DNA of 64,000 bases from Granulicella sp. S190 (GCF_009766095.1 NZ_LMUD01000002.1:102837-166836); one strand, 5' to 3'. Counted from the first letter of the stretch, positions 53,220 through 61,058 are shown. Program-made: numbers and translations. Notes: generated by a model from the sequence alone, not told the origin.

Positions 53220-54212
53220 TTACGAAGATGCGTTGTTTTGTCCGCCGAAAGACAACCGCTGTTGTTCTTGTTTCTCTCGCACTCGTTGAGGTGGCTTCTT
53301 TGGCGAGCTTGGCTCTGCAACAGAGAACCGCTTCTCAAGATCGCGAAGCAACAAAGGCAGGGCCTCTTGATCGTGCTCTTCGCGATAGGCAATTGCTGAA
53401 TCAATTGTCCAATTGACGCCTTCAATCGGTCTTGTTGTGAGGTCTTCATGTAAGGGTTCACTTTGACGTATCAGCGCGATGCAGAGGCGTTCCCTGACCA
53501 TCCATTGCACATGCTCGGAATTGAATGTGGGGTTGGAAATCTTCGGAATTATCTCTTGCCCTTCCAGCATCTCCAAGAGCCGTTGATGCGCTCTCGGATG
53601 GTGTCTCGGGTCGCTGAAAATAGCTAGTCGCCCATTTAGCGATTCAGCGGGTAGTTCGGTTTGCTCGGCCAATGGGTCGTCTTTGCGAACGCAGACAACC
53701 AGTGGCTCGTGCATCACGGGCTGAATGCAGTAACCATCCGGTAGCACCGGAAGAGTCACCAGCGCAGCGTCCAATTCAGCCGCTCGCAAGCGCCTGATTA
53801 CGTCCTCAGTGTCGCCGTTCTCAGGATGAATGCTGCCCTTCGGAAACAGATCCCGGTAGGCATCGCACACCGTCGAAATCACTTGATGTTCGATGAACGG
53901 TGTGAAACCGAGTCGAAACGGGCGCATCGTCGCCTGGTGGATCGCCTGTACCGCTTTGACGACATCCATCCGGGTTTGGAGCAATTCACGGGCGAATCGG
54001 AGCAGCGATTCGCCGGCGGGAGTGAGGGTCATTCCGCCACGATCCCGCTCAAATATTTGGATGTGGAGGGCGTCTTCTAGCTCGTTGATCTGCCGGCTAA
54101 GAGCGGACTGAGCTAACGCAATGCGCGTCGCAGCGGCGGTGATTGTTCCCTCTTCCGCGATTGCGACAATGCTCTTCAGGTGTTTGAACTCAAGGTGCTC
54201 GTAGACACTCAA
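53220..54212 (-). CDS. LysR-family transcriptional regulator
   Basis: This 330-residue protein has the LysR helix-turn-helix (LKSIVAIAEEGTITAAATRIALAQSALSRQINELED) and the effector-binding domain (FRLGFTPFIEHQVISTVCDAYR, LDAALVTLPVLPDG). The start is a TTG with GGGGGG upstream. It sits alone between the trb operon and the AlpA-like gene, both of which carry the same 46-bp upstream sequence. I infer that it controls transfer and excision in response to a small ligand, as LysR-type TciR/BisR do in ICEclc. That comparison is by analogy, not by sequence. Confidence 0.9.
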   Translation of the reverse strand: MSVYEHLEFKHLKSIVAIAEEGTITAAATRIALAQSALSRQINELEDALHIQIFERDRGGMTLTPAGESLLRFARELLQTRMDVVKAVQAIHQATMRPFRLGFTPFIEHQVISTVCDAYRDLFPKGSIHPENGDTEDVIRRLRAAELDAALVTLPVLPDGYCIQPVMHEPLVVCVRKDDPLAEQTELPAESLNGRLAIFSDPRHHPRAHQRLLEMLEGQEIIPKISNPTFNSEHVQWMVRERLCIALIRQSEPLHEDLTTRPIEGVNWTIDSAIAYREEHDQEALPLLLRDLEKRFSVAEPSSPKKPPQRVREKQEQQRLSFGGQNNASS

Positions 54213-54371
54213 TGGACATGCCCCCCGGAACTCTAGTAAGCGGTGGTGCTGTCGTTAAAGGACTTCCATCCCGTAACTTCTTTCACTTCAATTGGAACCA
54301 AATTGGTAAACAAAAGTTGCGTGACTTAAGGCAACCCGACGACCCTGCAAATAGTAAGACGCAGAAAACCC

Positions 54372-54440
54372 CCATCTCGTTTAAGCATCGCCATCCATCG
54401 CAACAAAGTATTGGACGGTGGCGCGTAAGGCGGGCAGTAT
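54372..54440 (+). promoter_or_regulatory. Promoter and 46-bp upstream element of the AlpA-like gene
   Basis: The 46-bp element (54372-54417) ends in -35 TTGGAC (54411-54416). A -10 CAGTAT (54435-54440) follows at 18 nt. It is the plus-strand twin of the element before trbC, pointing toward the AlpA-like gene. The distance from element to start codon is 59 nt here and 63 nt at trbC. Confidence 0.62.
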
Positions 54441-54476
54441 CATCCAAGGTCATTCGTGGTCCCCCCGGAGGTTCCC

Positions 54477-54827
54477 TTGCTGTCCAATCACAATCTCCCA
54501 CCGAAGAAGCCGTCCGGGCGCGTGGAAACGGACGCTGGACGATCTGCGCTGCCAAATGCTCTGGAAGAGGTCAGTTTCCTGCGTCTACCAGACGTGAAAT
54601 TGGTCACCGGTCTGTCGAAGTCTAGCCTCTATGCACTGATCCGTGCGAATAGTTTTCCGGCACCCGTCCGGCTAGGACCGCGCACTGTCGCGTGGGTAAG
54701 ATCGGAAGTCAAGGAGTGGGCTGCCGAACGAATCTCGACATCGAGATCAGCGGTTTCACAGCTAAGCAGAAGGATGCCGCGACGCGGGCTTGGGGACGCT
54801 TGGGCATCATCGAAGAAATATGCTTAG
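54477..54827 (+). CDS. AlpA-like regulator, probable excisionase
   Basis: This protein of about 116 residues has an AlpA/MerR-type winged helix: FLRLPDVKLVTGLSKSSLYALIRANSFPAPVRLGPRTVAWVRSEVKEWAAERI. Such proteins next to P4-type integrases act as recombination directionality factors or activate int. It is convergent to int with a 4-nt overlap of the 3' ends. I place the start at TTG 54477 because GGAGG is 6 nt upstream; GTG 54456 is the alternative. Confidence 0.82.
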   Translation: MLSNHNLPPKKPSGRVETDAGRSALPNALEEVSFLRLPDVKLVTGLSKSSLYALIRANSFPAPVRLGPRTVAWVRSEVKEWAAERISTSRSAVSQLSRRMPRRGLGDAWASSKKYA

Positions 54828-56050
54828 GCCGCTAGCGCCCGCCTCCCCTTAGCAAGCTGCGTCTCCAGATAGTCCGCCCACCACTGCATCATTTCAGTGC
54901 GCTGCTTCAAATACTTCGCATGATTGTAGGCAGCAGACACCTTGTTCCGCTTCATGTGGGCAAGTTGCAAATCTACATGCTCATCGTCAAAGTCGTTCTC
55001 ATTGAGGATGGTCGAAGCTAGTCCACGGAATCCGTGTCCCGTCATGCGGCCTTGATATCCAAGCCGGTAGAGCGCATACAGGAGCGTGTTGTTGCTCATG
55101 GGCTTCTTCTTGTCCGTGGCCCCTGGGAATACCAGCTTGCCATTGCCGGTTAGCAACCTAAGCGCTCGAAGAACCTCGACGGCCTGGCGTGAAAGAGGAA
55201 TGATGTGAGGGGTCTTCATCTTCATACGCTCCGCAGGAATGTCCCACCGTGCTCTGTCCAGATCGAACTCAGTCCACGGCGCCTCGATCAGCTCGCTTGT
55301 GCGAGGAAAACAGTAGGCGAGAAGTTTGAGTCCAAAGCGTGTGAGCGCGTCTCCGTTGTAGTCATCCATCTTCGCCAGCAGTTCGGGCAAATCCTTCTCG
55401 TCTACACGGGCGAAGTTTTCTGACTCGGCTGCAGCCAATATGTCTCGCGGCTTGAAATCAGCCGCGGGGTTCCGGCTCGCTAGTTCACGCGCGATTGCGA
55501 AGCGGAAAATCTGCCCGATGGACTGATGTGCTCTCTTGGCGACATCGCTAGCGCCCCGCGTCTCAATCGTAAGCATGATGGTCCGAATATGGGCTGTTTG
55601 GACCGCATCAATAGGCAAGTGCCCGACGACGGGGAAGACATCAGATTCAAGCCGATTCATCAAAGTCTCTGCGTGCCTTGGAGACTTGCCGATCGACCAC
55701 CATGCCCACCACTTTCGGGCGACCTGCTCAAAACTGCTGTCAGCCTCACGCTGAAGCGCTTTGGCCTCTTGCTGTTTCGTCTCGGCTTCTGCTTTGCGTT
55801 CGGCCATCGGATTGACGCCAGAAGCCAGTAGCTTCTTCGCAGCGAAGTGAAGCTCGCGGGCATCCTTGGGGCCGACATGCGGGTACTCCCCAAATGACAT
55901 GTTCTTCTCGATACCATCGAACCGATACCGCCAAAGCCAGAGCTTTGCGCCGGATGGTTTGACGATAAGACACAGCCCGCCACCGTCCGCCAGTTTGTAT
56001 TTTTTGACCCGTGGCTTTGCGTTTTCAATTTCCTTGATAGTCAGTCCCAT
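54824..56050 (-). CDS. int: P4-type tyrosine integrase
   Basis: This 408-residue recombinase has the DUF4102 arm-binding domain (MGLTIKEIENAKPRVKKYKLADGGGLCLIV, WRYRFDGIEKNMSFGEYP), a core-binding domain, and the catalytic domain with R (CFPRTSELIEAPW), HxxR (TGHGFRGLAS), the second His (LQLAHMKRN) and the Tyr nucleophile (SAAYNHAKYL). It should recombine the tRNA-Gln 3' end. The ATG at 56050 has GAGGGG 6 nt upstream; an in-frame extension to 56092 runs into a hairpin and is unlikely. Confidence 0.95.
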   Translation of the reverse strand: MGLTIKEIENAKPRVKKYKLADGGGLCLIVKPSGAKLWLWRYRFDGIEKNMSFGEYPHVGPKDARELHFAAKKLLASGVNPMAERKAEAETKQQEAKALQREADSSFEQVARKWWAWWSIGKSPRHAETLMNRLESDVFPVVGHLPIDAVQTAHIRTIMLTIETRGASDVAKRAHQSIGQIFRFAIARELASRNPAADFKPRDILAAAESENFARVDEKDLPELLAKMDDYNGDALTRFGLKLLAYCFPRTSELIEAPWTEFDLDRARWDIPAERMKMKTPHIIPLSRQAVEVLRALRLLTGNGKLVFPGATDKKKPMSNNTLLYALYRLGYQGRMTGHGFRGLASTILNENDFDDEHVDLQLAHMKRNKVSAAYNHAKYLKQRTEMMQWWADYLETQLAKGRRALAA

Positions 56051-56066
56051 AATGAGCCCCTCGAAG

Positions 56067-56092
56067 GTGTGGGGATTTTTCGATCCCCACAC
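56067..56092. promoter_or_regulatory. Hairpin in the int leader, contains arm-type motifs
   Basis: GTGTGGGGAT (56067-56076) and ATCCCCACAC (56083-56092) form a perfect 10-bp stem with a 6-nt loop, followed by TTTT on the plus strand. Each arm contains the TCCCCAC heptamer seen at the left end. It lies 17-42 nt upstream of the int ATG, so integrase binding could repress its own gene. It could also be a small plus-strand terminator. Confidence 0.5.
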
Positions 56093-56105
56093 TTTTGCTC
56101 ATCGT

Positions 56106-56124
56106 ACCCCACAATAATCCCCAC
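56106..56124. promoter_or_regulatory. Further TCCCCAC-like arm sites, right end
   Basis: ACCCCAC (56106-56112, one mismatch) and TCCCCAC (56118-56124) lie between int and the att core, about 140 bp from it. They extend the set of heptamers shared with 1305-1323. Confidence 0.42.
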
Positions 56125-56198
56125 ATAAAAGTCTGGCTGTAGTCGCACGTCCTAGAACGCTCTCGCACCATATTTCCTTGCATGTTGTTGTAAAACAA

Positions 56199-56244
56199 GA
56201 ACATCCTCGCGTGCGAGGATGTTCGGGGAGGTGCGAGGAAGTTC
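56199..56244. repeat. 12-bp inverted repeat plus tandem near the right att core
   Basis: GAACATCCTCGC (56199-56210), GT, and GCGAGGATGTTC (56213-56224) form a perfect dyad. A second near copy of the right half, GTGCGAGGAAGTTC (56231-56244), repeats GTGCGAGGATGTTC (56211-56224) with one mismatch. This is a candidate binding site for the excisionase or integrase, or the terminator of tRNA-Gln. Confidence 0.5.
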
Positions 56245-56257
56245 AGGTTTTAGGTGT

Positions 56258-56278
56258 TTGGTTGCCCCCCAGGGATTC
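56258..56278. repeat. Right attachment site within tRNA-Gln
   Basis: This 21-bp core is identical to 1241-1261. It covers CCA, the discriminator base, the 3' acceptor strand and part of the T arm of tRNA-Gln. The integrase gene lies on the element side, as expected. Confidence 0.92.
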
Positions 56279-56332
56279 GAACCCCGATTGATCGGTTCAG
56301 AGCCGACTGTTCTACCATTGAACTAGGGGGCA
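56259..56332 (-). tRNA. tRNA-Gln (anticodon CTG), CCA encoded
   Basis: On the minus strand the 74-nt gene folds into a full cloverleaf. The acceptor is TGCCCCC/GGGGGCA, the D stem GTTC/GAAC, the anticodon stem GTCGG/CCGAT with loop CTCTGAA (anticodon CTG), and the T stem CGGGG/CCCTG with loop TTCGAAT. Discriminator A and encoded CCA follow. The tRNA is intact because the element re-supplied its 3' end. Confidence 0.95.
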
Positions 56333-56415
56333 AAATGCTTTGCGCGGTGCGCTCTGCGTCGCGAACAGGGTCCTCGCTGACTGCCTCTTCGAGTGTACGA
56401 GGTGAGGAAGATTCG

Positions 56416-56429
56416 GTCAACGTGTGGAG
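56416..56429. repeat. 14-bp direct repeat, left flank of the transposon-like element
   Basis: GTCAACGTGTGGAG here and at 60488-60501 is identical and immediately abuts the terminal inverted repeats on both sides. This is the pattern of a target-site duplication. Confidence 0.75.
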
Positions 56430-56465
56430 GGGTAGGGGGATAGAAGCCGGGAAAAGTGCACCCCC
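56430..56465 (+). repeat. Left terminal inverted repeat
   Basis: A 36-bp end beginning GGGTAGGGGGATAG. It pairs with 60452-60487, with two mismatches at its centre. Confidence 0.78.
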
Positions 56466-56522
56466 TAATGAAAATGATTTTTTGCTCAGATCGGTCGATG
56501 CTGAGGTAAGCTCATTTTCACG

Positions 56523-56690
56523 ATGAGCCTCCGTAAATTGTGCATGCTTTCGGTTGCAATCTATCTGTGCCTCGTGTTCGTTTTTGATTTCTCAAATCGT
56601 CATGCGTTTGGACTCATGTGCCTAGTTGGGGTGACCGTCTGGGTCACAACAAACGCTCAAAAGCTAACCGATTTACCCCTTATCGCCTGA
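56523..56690 (+). CDS. Small two-helix membrane protein
   Basis: The 55-residue ORF begins MSLRKLCMLSVAIYLCLVFV, with a second hydrophobic stretch (GLMCLVGVTVWVTT). It lies just inside the left end of the transposon-like element. The family is not recognised and the RBS is weak (GAGG about 15 nt upstream). It might be the N-terminal membrane part of the next gene separated by a frameshift, because the next frame is open from 56618 and overlaps it. Confidence 0.45.
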   Translation: MSLRKLCMLSVAIYLCLVFVFDFSNRHAFGLMCLVGVTVWVTTNAQKLTDLPLIA

Positions 56691-56713
56691 TCTTTTACCC
56701 TCAAATTTACAAT

Positions 56714-57310
56714 ATGCTTCAGGCCATCGGTTTCAGTCTTTCTGCTGAAGACTATCGGATGCTGGCAGGCGATGTACCTCCCATTCAACCGTGGAGTCCA
56801 ACGCACATCTTTCATTACGGATTGACCGCCGTCGTCGTGTCCTATGACCACGGAACTGGTACTCAGGTGATCCATTGGACCTACTCAGGAGGATACTCAA
56901 CTACGTTCGAGCACGGCGAGAGACTAGGTGGACCCACAGTTGGGTTGGCGCATGCTGAGTGGCAACCGGAATTCTTTATCAAGCCCGCAGGCGATGGTTA
57001 CCGATTTGGAATACGGGTTGTTGACGGATGGTGGAAGCAGACGAAGCCAAAATTGATCGATCCAGCAGCTATTCTTCACGAGGAGCTCGAATGGAATTTC
57101 GGCCGAGTCAAGCTCACATTGGGGGTCTTGCCCTCGGAACTGACTCGTCAGTTCTTTCTTAGCGCTTATCCCCAAAAAGAACAAGACGCCCTAAAGGCAA
57201 AGTTTTCCAGCCACCATTGGGAGACAGACCGACTGGGAAACGCCGAGATTGGATATTTTGGCGAGGAATATAAAAACAAATATATGCGGGTTTGGGCTCA
57301 AGTATTGTGA
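56714..57310 (+). CDS. Hypothetical protein
   Basis: The 198-residue soluble-looking protein starts MLQAIGFSLSAEDYRMLAGD and is rich in aromatic residues (HIFHYGLTAVVVSYDHGTGTQ, WTYSGGYSTTFEHGERLGG, VVDGWWKQTKPK). I do not recognise a family. The frame is open upstream to a GTG at 56618, but that overlaps the preceding small ORF. It is followed by the zinc-ribbon gene on the same strand after 29 nt. Confidence 0.55.
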   Translation: MLQAIGFSLSAEDYRMLAGDVPPIQPWSPTHIFHYGLTAVVVSYDHGTGTQVIHWTYSGGYSTTFEHGERLGGPTVGLAHAEWQPEFFIKPAGDGYRFGIRVVDGWWKQTKPKLIDPAAILHEELEWNFGRVKLTLGVLPSELTRQFFLSAYPQKEQDALKAKFSSHHWETDRLGNAEIGYFGEEYKNKYMRVWAQVL

Positions 57311-57339
57311 TGATGTAATTCGACTTTGCGAGGCGATAG

Positions 57340-58284
57340 ATGCCGTCATTCTGCGTCAACTGTGGAAGGCCATACGAACTGTTTGAGAGATATTGCAACT
57401 CCTGTGGTAAATCCTTGCCGCAATCGAGTCCTGGCATACCTCCAACCTTAGAGAGCCCCAAAATGCAGGAGTATCTTGCCCCTGTTTCCCTACCGATTCA
57501 GGTACCCGTCATCCCTGTTGAAGATCGGGAACTGCTTGCCCCCCCCTCGGTTGAGGTTCGGAAGGAGATACTACATGCTTCAGCACCATTCGCAAGGTTT
57601 ACGCTCTTCTCAACTATCGCAGCAATCTGCCTATCATCAATTGCTTTCGTGGTCTTAGACGATATATGCCGAAGAAAGGCCTATTTGGTTCCTTTCGCCT
57701 GCATGATGTTCATAGCTTTTGGTGTAAGTCTATGGCACGCACGCACCTCGTGGCTCAAGATTGCTGCCCTGGGGATGGGCAGCAGTTTACCACTCAGGAC
57801 AAGACGAAAGTTAGCAATTGGACTCTGCATAGCCGCAATCCTGCTGGTCGGGGGCGCAGTGCTTATCGGAGCCCAAGTCGGGACGAGCGGCGGAGAAACG
57901 GAGTCCTATATTGCCGACCTTGATCTGTATCGTAGCTTAGGCGACAAGATTTCAGCCGCCCGAAACGGAGCTCCACGTACCATCGAGGGTCAGGTTGCAA
58001 TGTACTCACAGATCGAGCCCGATGTACATTCGCTGAACTTAGTAGTACAAAGATTAGAGACAGAGAACCGTGTATACGCAGCGAAGTATCCTGCCGCCCA
58101 GGCCACCACGGCTAGTTCAGCTGACGCTTTTGAAAATACCAGAAAGCGAGGGCAGCTGCTCCTTCAACAAATAGCCATCGCGAAGGAGATACAGGGTACT
58201 CAGGGACATGATGCACAACTCGCCCTTTACAAAGAAAAGATGATGCCGGTGCTTACGGCCGAGGATCATCTTGATGGTCGTTAA
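57340..58284 (+). CDS. Zinc-ribbon membrane protein
   Basis: This 314-residue protein has an N-terminal double CxxC zinc ribbon (CVNCGRPYELFERYCNSCGKSL, residues 5-26), a Pro-rich linker, then two hydrophobic hairpins (FSTIAAICLSSIAFVVL with VPFACMMFIAFGVSLW; IGLCIAAILLVGGAVLIGAQVG) and a helical C-terminal domain. Zinc-ribbon plus membrane proteins of this type are common and of unknown role. It converges with the DUF2569-like remnant; their ends overlap by 4 nt. Confidence 0.7.
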   Translation: MPSFCVNCGRPYELFERYCNSCGKSLPQSSPGIPPTLESPKMQEYLAPVSLPIQVPVIPVEDRELLAPPSVEVRKEILHASAPFARFTLFSTIAAICLSSIAFVVLDDICRRKAYLVPFACMMFIAFGVSLWHARTSWLKIAALGMGSSLPLRTRRKLAIGLCIAAILLVGGAVLIGAQVGTSGGETESYIADLDLYRSLGDKISAARNGAPRTIEGQVAMYSQIEPDVHSLNLVVQRLETENRVYAAKYPAAQATTASSADAFENTRKRGQLLLQQIAIAKEIQGTQGHDAQLALYKEKMMPVLTAEDHLDGR

Positions 58285-58715
58285 GTCGTCGCGATCGCCT
58301 TGGGCGGTGTTGAAGGATAGATTACTTCTACAAAACTTTCCCAGTCGTTTAGCTTGAACACGTGGATTACCCGTTTAGAAATGAAAAAGTAGCATATCCA
58401 CGCAGAACTAATTGCGATCGTATAGACGTGCAAGAAGGTGTTGTTCGTAAAATATGTTACGTCAATAACGAGGCTAAGCGAAGCACATATCAACTCGGCG
58501 ATTATGAGGTTTCTTAGGAGCTTCAGCATGTCCCATGTCCGCACCGACAGAAGCAGAATACCTACAATCGCTTGAACCGTGTAGACCATCAACAAGGGGA
58601 CGCTTGACACTAAAAACAAATGGTAACGCAACGGATCGACGAAGCTCTCAGGAACGTAGCTTCCAAAGCTAGAGCAAAACGTTATAAGTGTTATGAAGAT
58701 CCCGCCGAACAGGCT
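58281..58715 (-). pseudogene. DUF2569-like membrane protein, 5' end missing
   Basis: About 145 residues can be read from SLFGGIFITLITFCSSFGSY down to the stop at 58281, with three or four membrane segments and the closing motif CYFFISKRVIHVF typical of DUF2569 proteins. Upstream the frame hits TAG at 58716-58718, and no ATG, GTG or RBS is in a sensible place (TTG 58631 falls inside the family region). The N terminus therefore seems lost at the junction with the truncated HerA gene. Confidence 0.6.
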
Positions 58716-58741
58716 CTAATCTAAATTCCTATCCATCCTCC

Positions 58742-60307
58742 AGGATTTTGATCCTCGATATACATGGCGAATACGCAACCGCTCTATCCGATCGCGCGAC
58801 GATATTCAAAATTAATCCAGATGTCACTAAGGCCGAAAAGCAACTGTGCGTACCATTTTGGGCTTTAAACTTTGACGAGTTCTGTGACATCGCATTTGGT
58901 GGTATAGAAGGCCGAGGCCAATCGGTAGTGTCTGACATGATTCTGGAACTGAAGCGTGCAGCGATCAACAACTTTCCCAAGCCCGGGGTGAGTAATGACT
59001 CCGTTTCGGCGGACACACCTGTGCCGTTCTGCGTTCATAAAATGTGGCTGGACCTTCACAGCCGCGAACACTTGACAGTTATTCCTGCGCCGGGCGGCGC
59101 GACAGATGAGAAGGTCCCGGCCTACGTCTTGAACACTGCGGGTCAGCCCATTCAGATTGGAGATGCTCTGTCGGTAACGCCCCCGCAGTACCGAAATGTA
59201 AAGACGACCGGCACCGCGACAGAACGAGTTCAACTTGGTAACGAAGGTGTTGGTATTAGGCAACAATTAGCCGGATTAGCTTCGAAACTGCGAGATCCGC
59301 GTTTCGGTTTTATGTTTAGGCCGTCGGGGTGGCTGCCGCAGATAAACGGTCAAACGCAATGCGATCTTGAAGATCTGCTGGCGGATTGGATAGGAGGCGT
59401 TCAACCGGTAACAATCCTTGACCTTTCGGGAATTCCATCTTCGATCTTGAACCAGTTGATCGGTGCCCTGCTCCGGATCTTGTACGATGCCTTATTTTGG
59501 GGAAAAAATCTCCCAGAAGGAGGTCGAGAAAGACCGCTTTTAGTAGTTCTCGAGGAGGCACATAACTACCTTGGAAAGGGGGACAGCAACACAGCTTCGA
59601 GAACCGTTCGTAAAATTGCGAAAGAAGGGCGAAAGTATGGTGTCGGAATGATGATTGTGAGTCAGCGACCCTCCGAGATAGACTCCACTATCTTGTCGCA
59701 GTGCGGCACCCTCTTTGCTATGCGCCTCTCGAACGATCTCGATAGAGGACAAGTTAAAAGTATTGTGTCAGACAACCTGACCGGGCTGTTCGAGATGTTG
59801 CCGGTTCTTCGAACCGGAGAGGCAATCATAGTGGGGGAGTCGGTTAGCCTTCCTGTTAGAACACTCATCGACCCCCCCGCGAAGAATCGACGGCCGGACA
59901 GTATCGATCCTCGTGTCGTCGCTCGGAAAGGCAAAGATGGAGATGGCCTTGAAGCTCCGGGAGGATGGAACCAACAGCGCGATGGTCAGCAGAGTTACGC
60001 AGTTGAGATTGAACAGTGGCGGCGTCAGTCTCCGCGCTATGAACACGGGGATATTAACGGACAAGGCCCAATAGCGACTCTTCAAGCTGTTGCTCCGGAT
60101 TGGACAATGACACCTGAGTCATCAACCCTGTCACGAATTCGATACGAAGCTGCTTCTCAAGTTCTCACAGTAGATTTCAGGTCAGCGGGTATCTATGAGT
60201 TCTACGAAGTACCAGCTAATTTGTATCAGGAGATGATTGAGTCAAATCTTAAAGGCGACTTTCTGAGCGAAAGAATACGCGGGCATTTTCGCTATGCGAA
60301 GACGTGA
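58742..60307 (+). pseudogene. HerA-like ATPase with KTSC domain, N terminus deleted
   Basis: The frame reads RILILDIHGEYATAL at once, the segment that in HerA/DUF87 ATPases lies 40-50 residues after the Walker A loop. Walker A and everything before it are missing. Walker B (LVVLEEAHNYL) and the sensor region (MMIVSQRPSEIDSTILSQCGT) are intact. The last 60 residues (SSTLSRIRYEAASQVLTVDFRSAGIYEFYEVP) are a KTSC domain. HerA proteins are DNA translocases, often paired with NurA or Sir2-type partners. Without the P loop this copy should be inactive. The junction lies within 58715-58742. Confidence 0.72.
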
Positions 60308-60451
60308 TCTGGAGCCATCTGTACGAATGCCAGGCAGCCCGAGCCCTCATATGAGATCTAGGGAGTGACGGCTATGTACCGTCTCTAACTGGTTCTGTTG
60401 CGGCTGCCGAATACCAGCGGGGAACGAGACGGGTCATGAAAGCCTCTTGAG

Positions 60452-60487
60452 GGGGGTGCACTTTTCCCGCCTCCTATCCCCCTACCC
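60452..60487 (-). repeat. Right terminal inverted repeat
   Basis: Inverted partner of 56430-56465. It runs into GTCAACGTGTGGAG (60488-60501), the second copy of the putative target-site duplication. Confidence 0.78.
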
Positions 60488-60501
60488 GTCAACGTGTGGA
60501 G
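60488..60501. repeat. 14-bp direct repeat, right flank
   Basis: Identical to 56416-56429. It lies 36 bp before the DinB-family start, so the insertion fell in or near that gene's promoter. Confidence 0.75.
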
Positions 60502-60536
60502 CAAATCTGGATCTTGGTCGCGGATAGAATCTGGAG

Positions 60537-61058
60537 ATGGCTATGATTTCTGATGCTGTCACCAACGATTTTCTGGATGTCTCGTGTCGCCGGCTTCAGA
60601 TGATGACCGAATGCCTCGAGACCTGCTTGCATAAGCTGAATGAAGAGCAGATATGGCAGCGACAAGGAGCGCATGAGAATGCTGTGGGAAATCTGGTGCT
60701 GCATCTTTGCGGGAATGCACGGCAGTGGATAATCCACGGAGTTGGAGGTGCGGTGGACGTCAGGGTACGCGACCTAGAGTTTAGTGCAGACCTCGAAAGG
60801 AATGGGACAGAGCTGATCGCCTTGTTTAAGGCGACGATGGCTGAAGCAATGGGTGTGATTGCGGTGGTGCCGCCGGAGCGGATGGTGGAGAGAATTACAC
60901 CGCAGGGACGCAACGTAAGCGTGCTGGAGGCAATCTACCAGGTAGTGGGGCATGTGCAGCAGCATGTGGGACAGATTATTCTGCTTACCAAGCAGATGAC
61001 TGCAACGGATCTTGATCTTACGATTCCTCGTCCCAGACGCGAAACCCCTCCCCCTTAG
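60537..61058 (+). CDS. DinB-superfamily (DUF1572-like) protein
   Basis: This 173-residue helical-bundle protein has the typical start (DAVTNDFLDVSCRRLQMMTECLETCLHKLNEEQIW) and the metal-ligand histidines of DinB folds (NLVLHLCGNARQWI and VVGHVQQHVGQI). DinB-like proteins include thiol-dependent enzymes and stress proteins; the exact role here is unknown. It lies in the host region directly right of the transposon-like element, which probably separated it from its original promoter. Confidence 0.82.
   Translation: MAMISDAVTNDFLDVSCRRLQMMTECLETCLHKLNEEQIWQRQGAHENAVGNLVLHLCGNARQWIIHGVGGAVDVRVRDLEFSADLERNGTELIALFKATMAEAMGVIAVVPPERMVERITPQGRNVSVLEAIYQVVGHVQQHVGQIILLTKQMTATDLDLTIPRPRRETPPP

Larger units (their letters stand above)
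1241..56278. mobile_element. Integrative and conjugative element in tRNA-Gln
   Basis: A perfect 21-bp direct repeat (1241-1261 and 56258-56278) equals the 3' end of tRNA-Gln(CTG). It brackets about 55.0 kb with a P4-type integrase next to the tRNA, an AlpA-like putative excisionase, a MobF relaxase, a coupling protein, a Trb-type secretion operon, a ParB-like gene, an antirestriction gene and several defence cargos. Together these define an ICE rather than a prophage or plain island. Outside the repeats the genes are chromosomal (katG on the left; DinB and hydrolase genes on the right). The whole element appears intact; its transfer ability is inferred from gene content only. Confidence 0.92.
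56430..60487. mobile_element. Transposon-like element of 4058 bp without a transposase
   Basis: The 36-bp ends (56430-56465 and 60452-60487) are inverted repeats with 34 matches. They begin GGGTAGGGGGATAG and end in GGGAAAAGTGCACCCCC. A perfect 14-bp direct repeat flanks them. Inside are a small membrane ORF, a hypothetical gene, a zinc-ribbon membrane protein, and two 5'-truncated genes (DUF2569-like and HerA-KTSC). No transposase is seen, so it is either non-autonomous or a deleted remnant. Confidence 0.72.

Noticed and set aside
53143..54417. LysR gene with 46-bp inverted repeats as a small transposon
   Set aside because: The repeats end in good -35 boxes pointing outward at equal distance to two genes and have no target duplication, so a regulatory role fits better.
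56254..56526. Open frame of 90 residues over the tRNA
   Set aside because: It reads through the tRNA-Gln gene and the terminal inverted repeat; no protein features.
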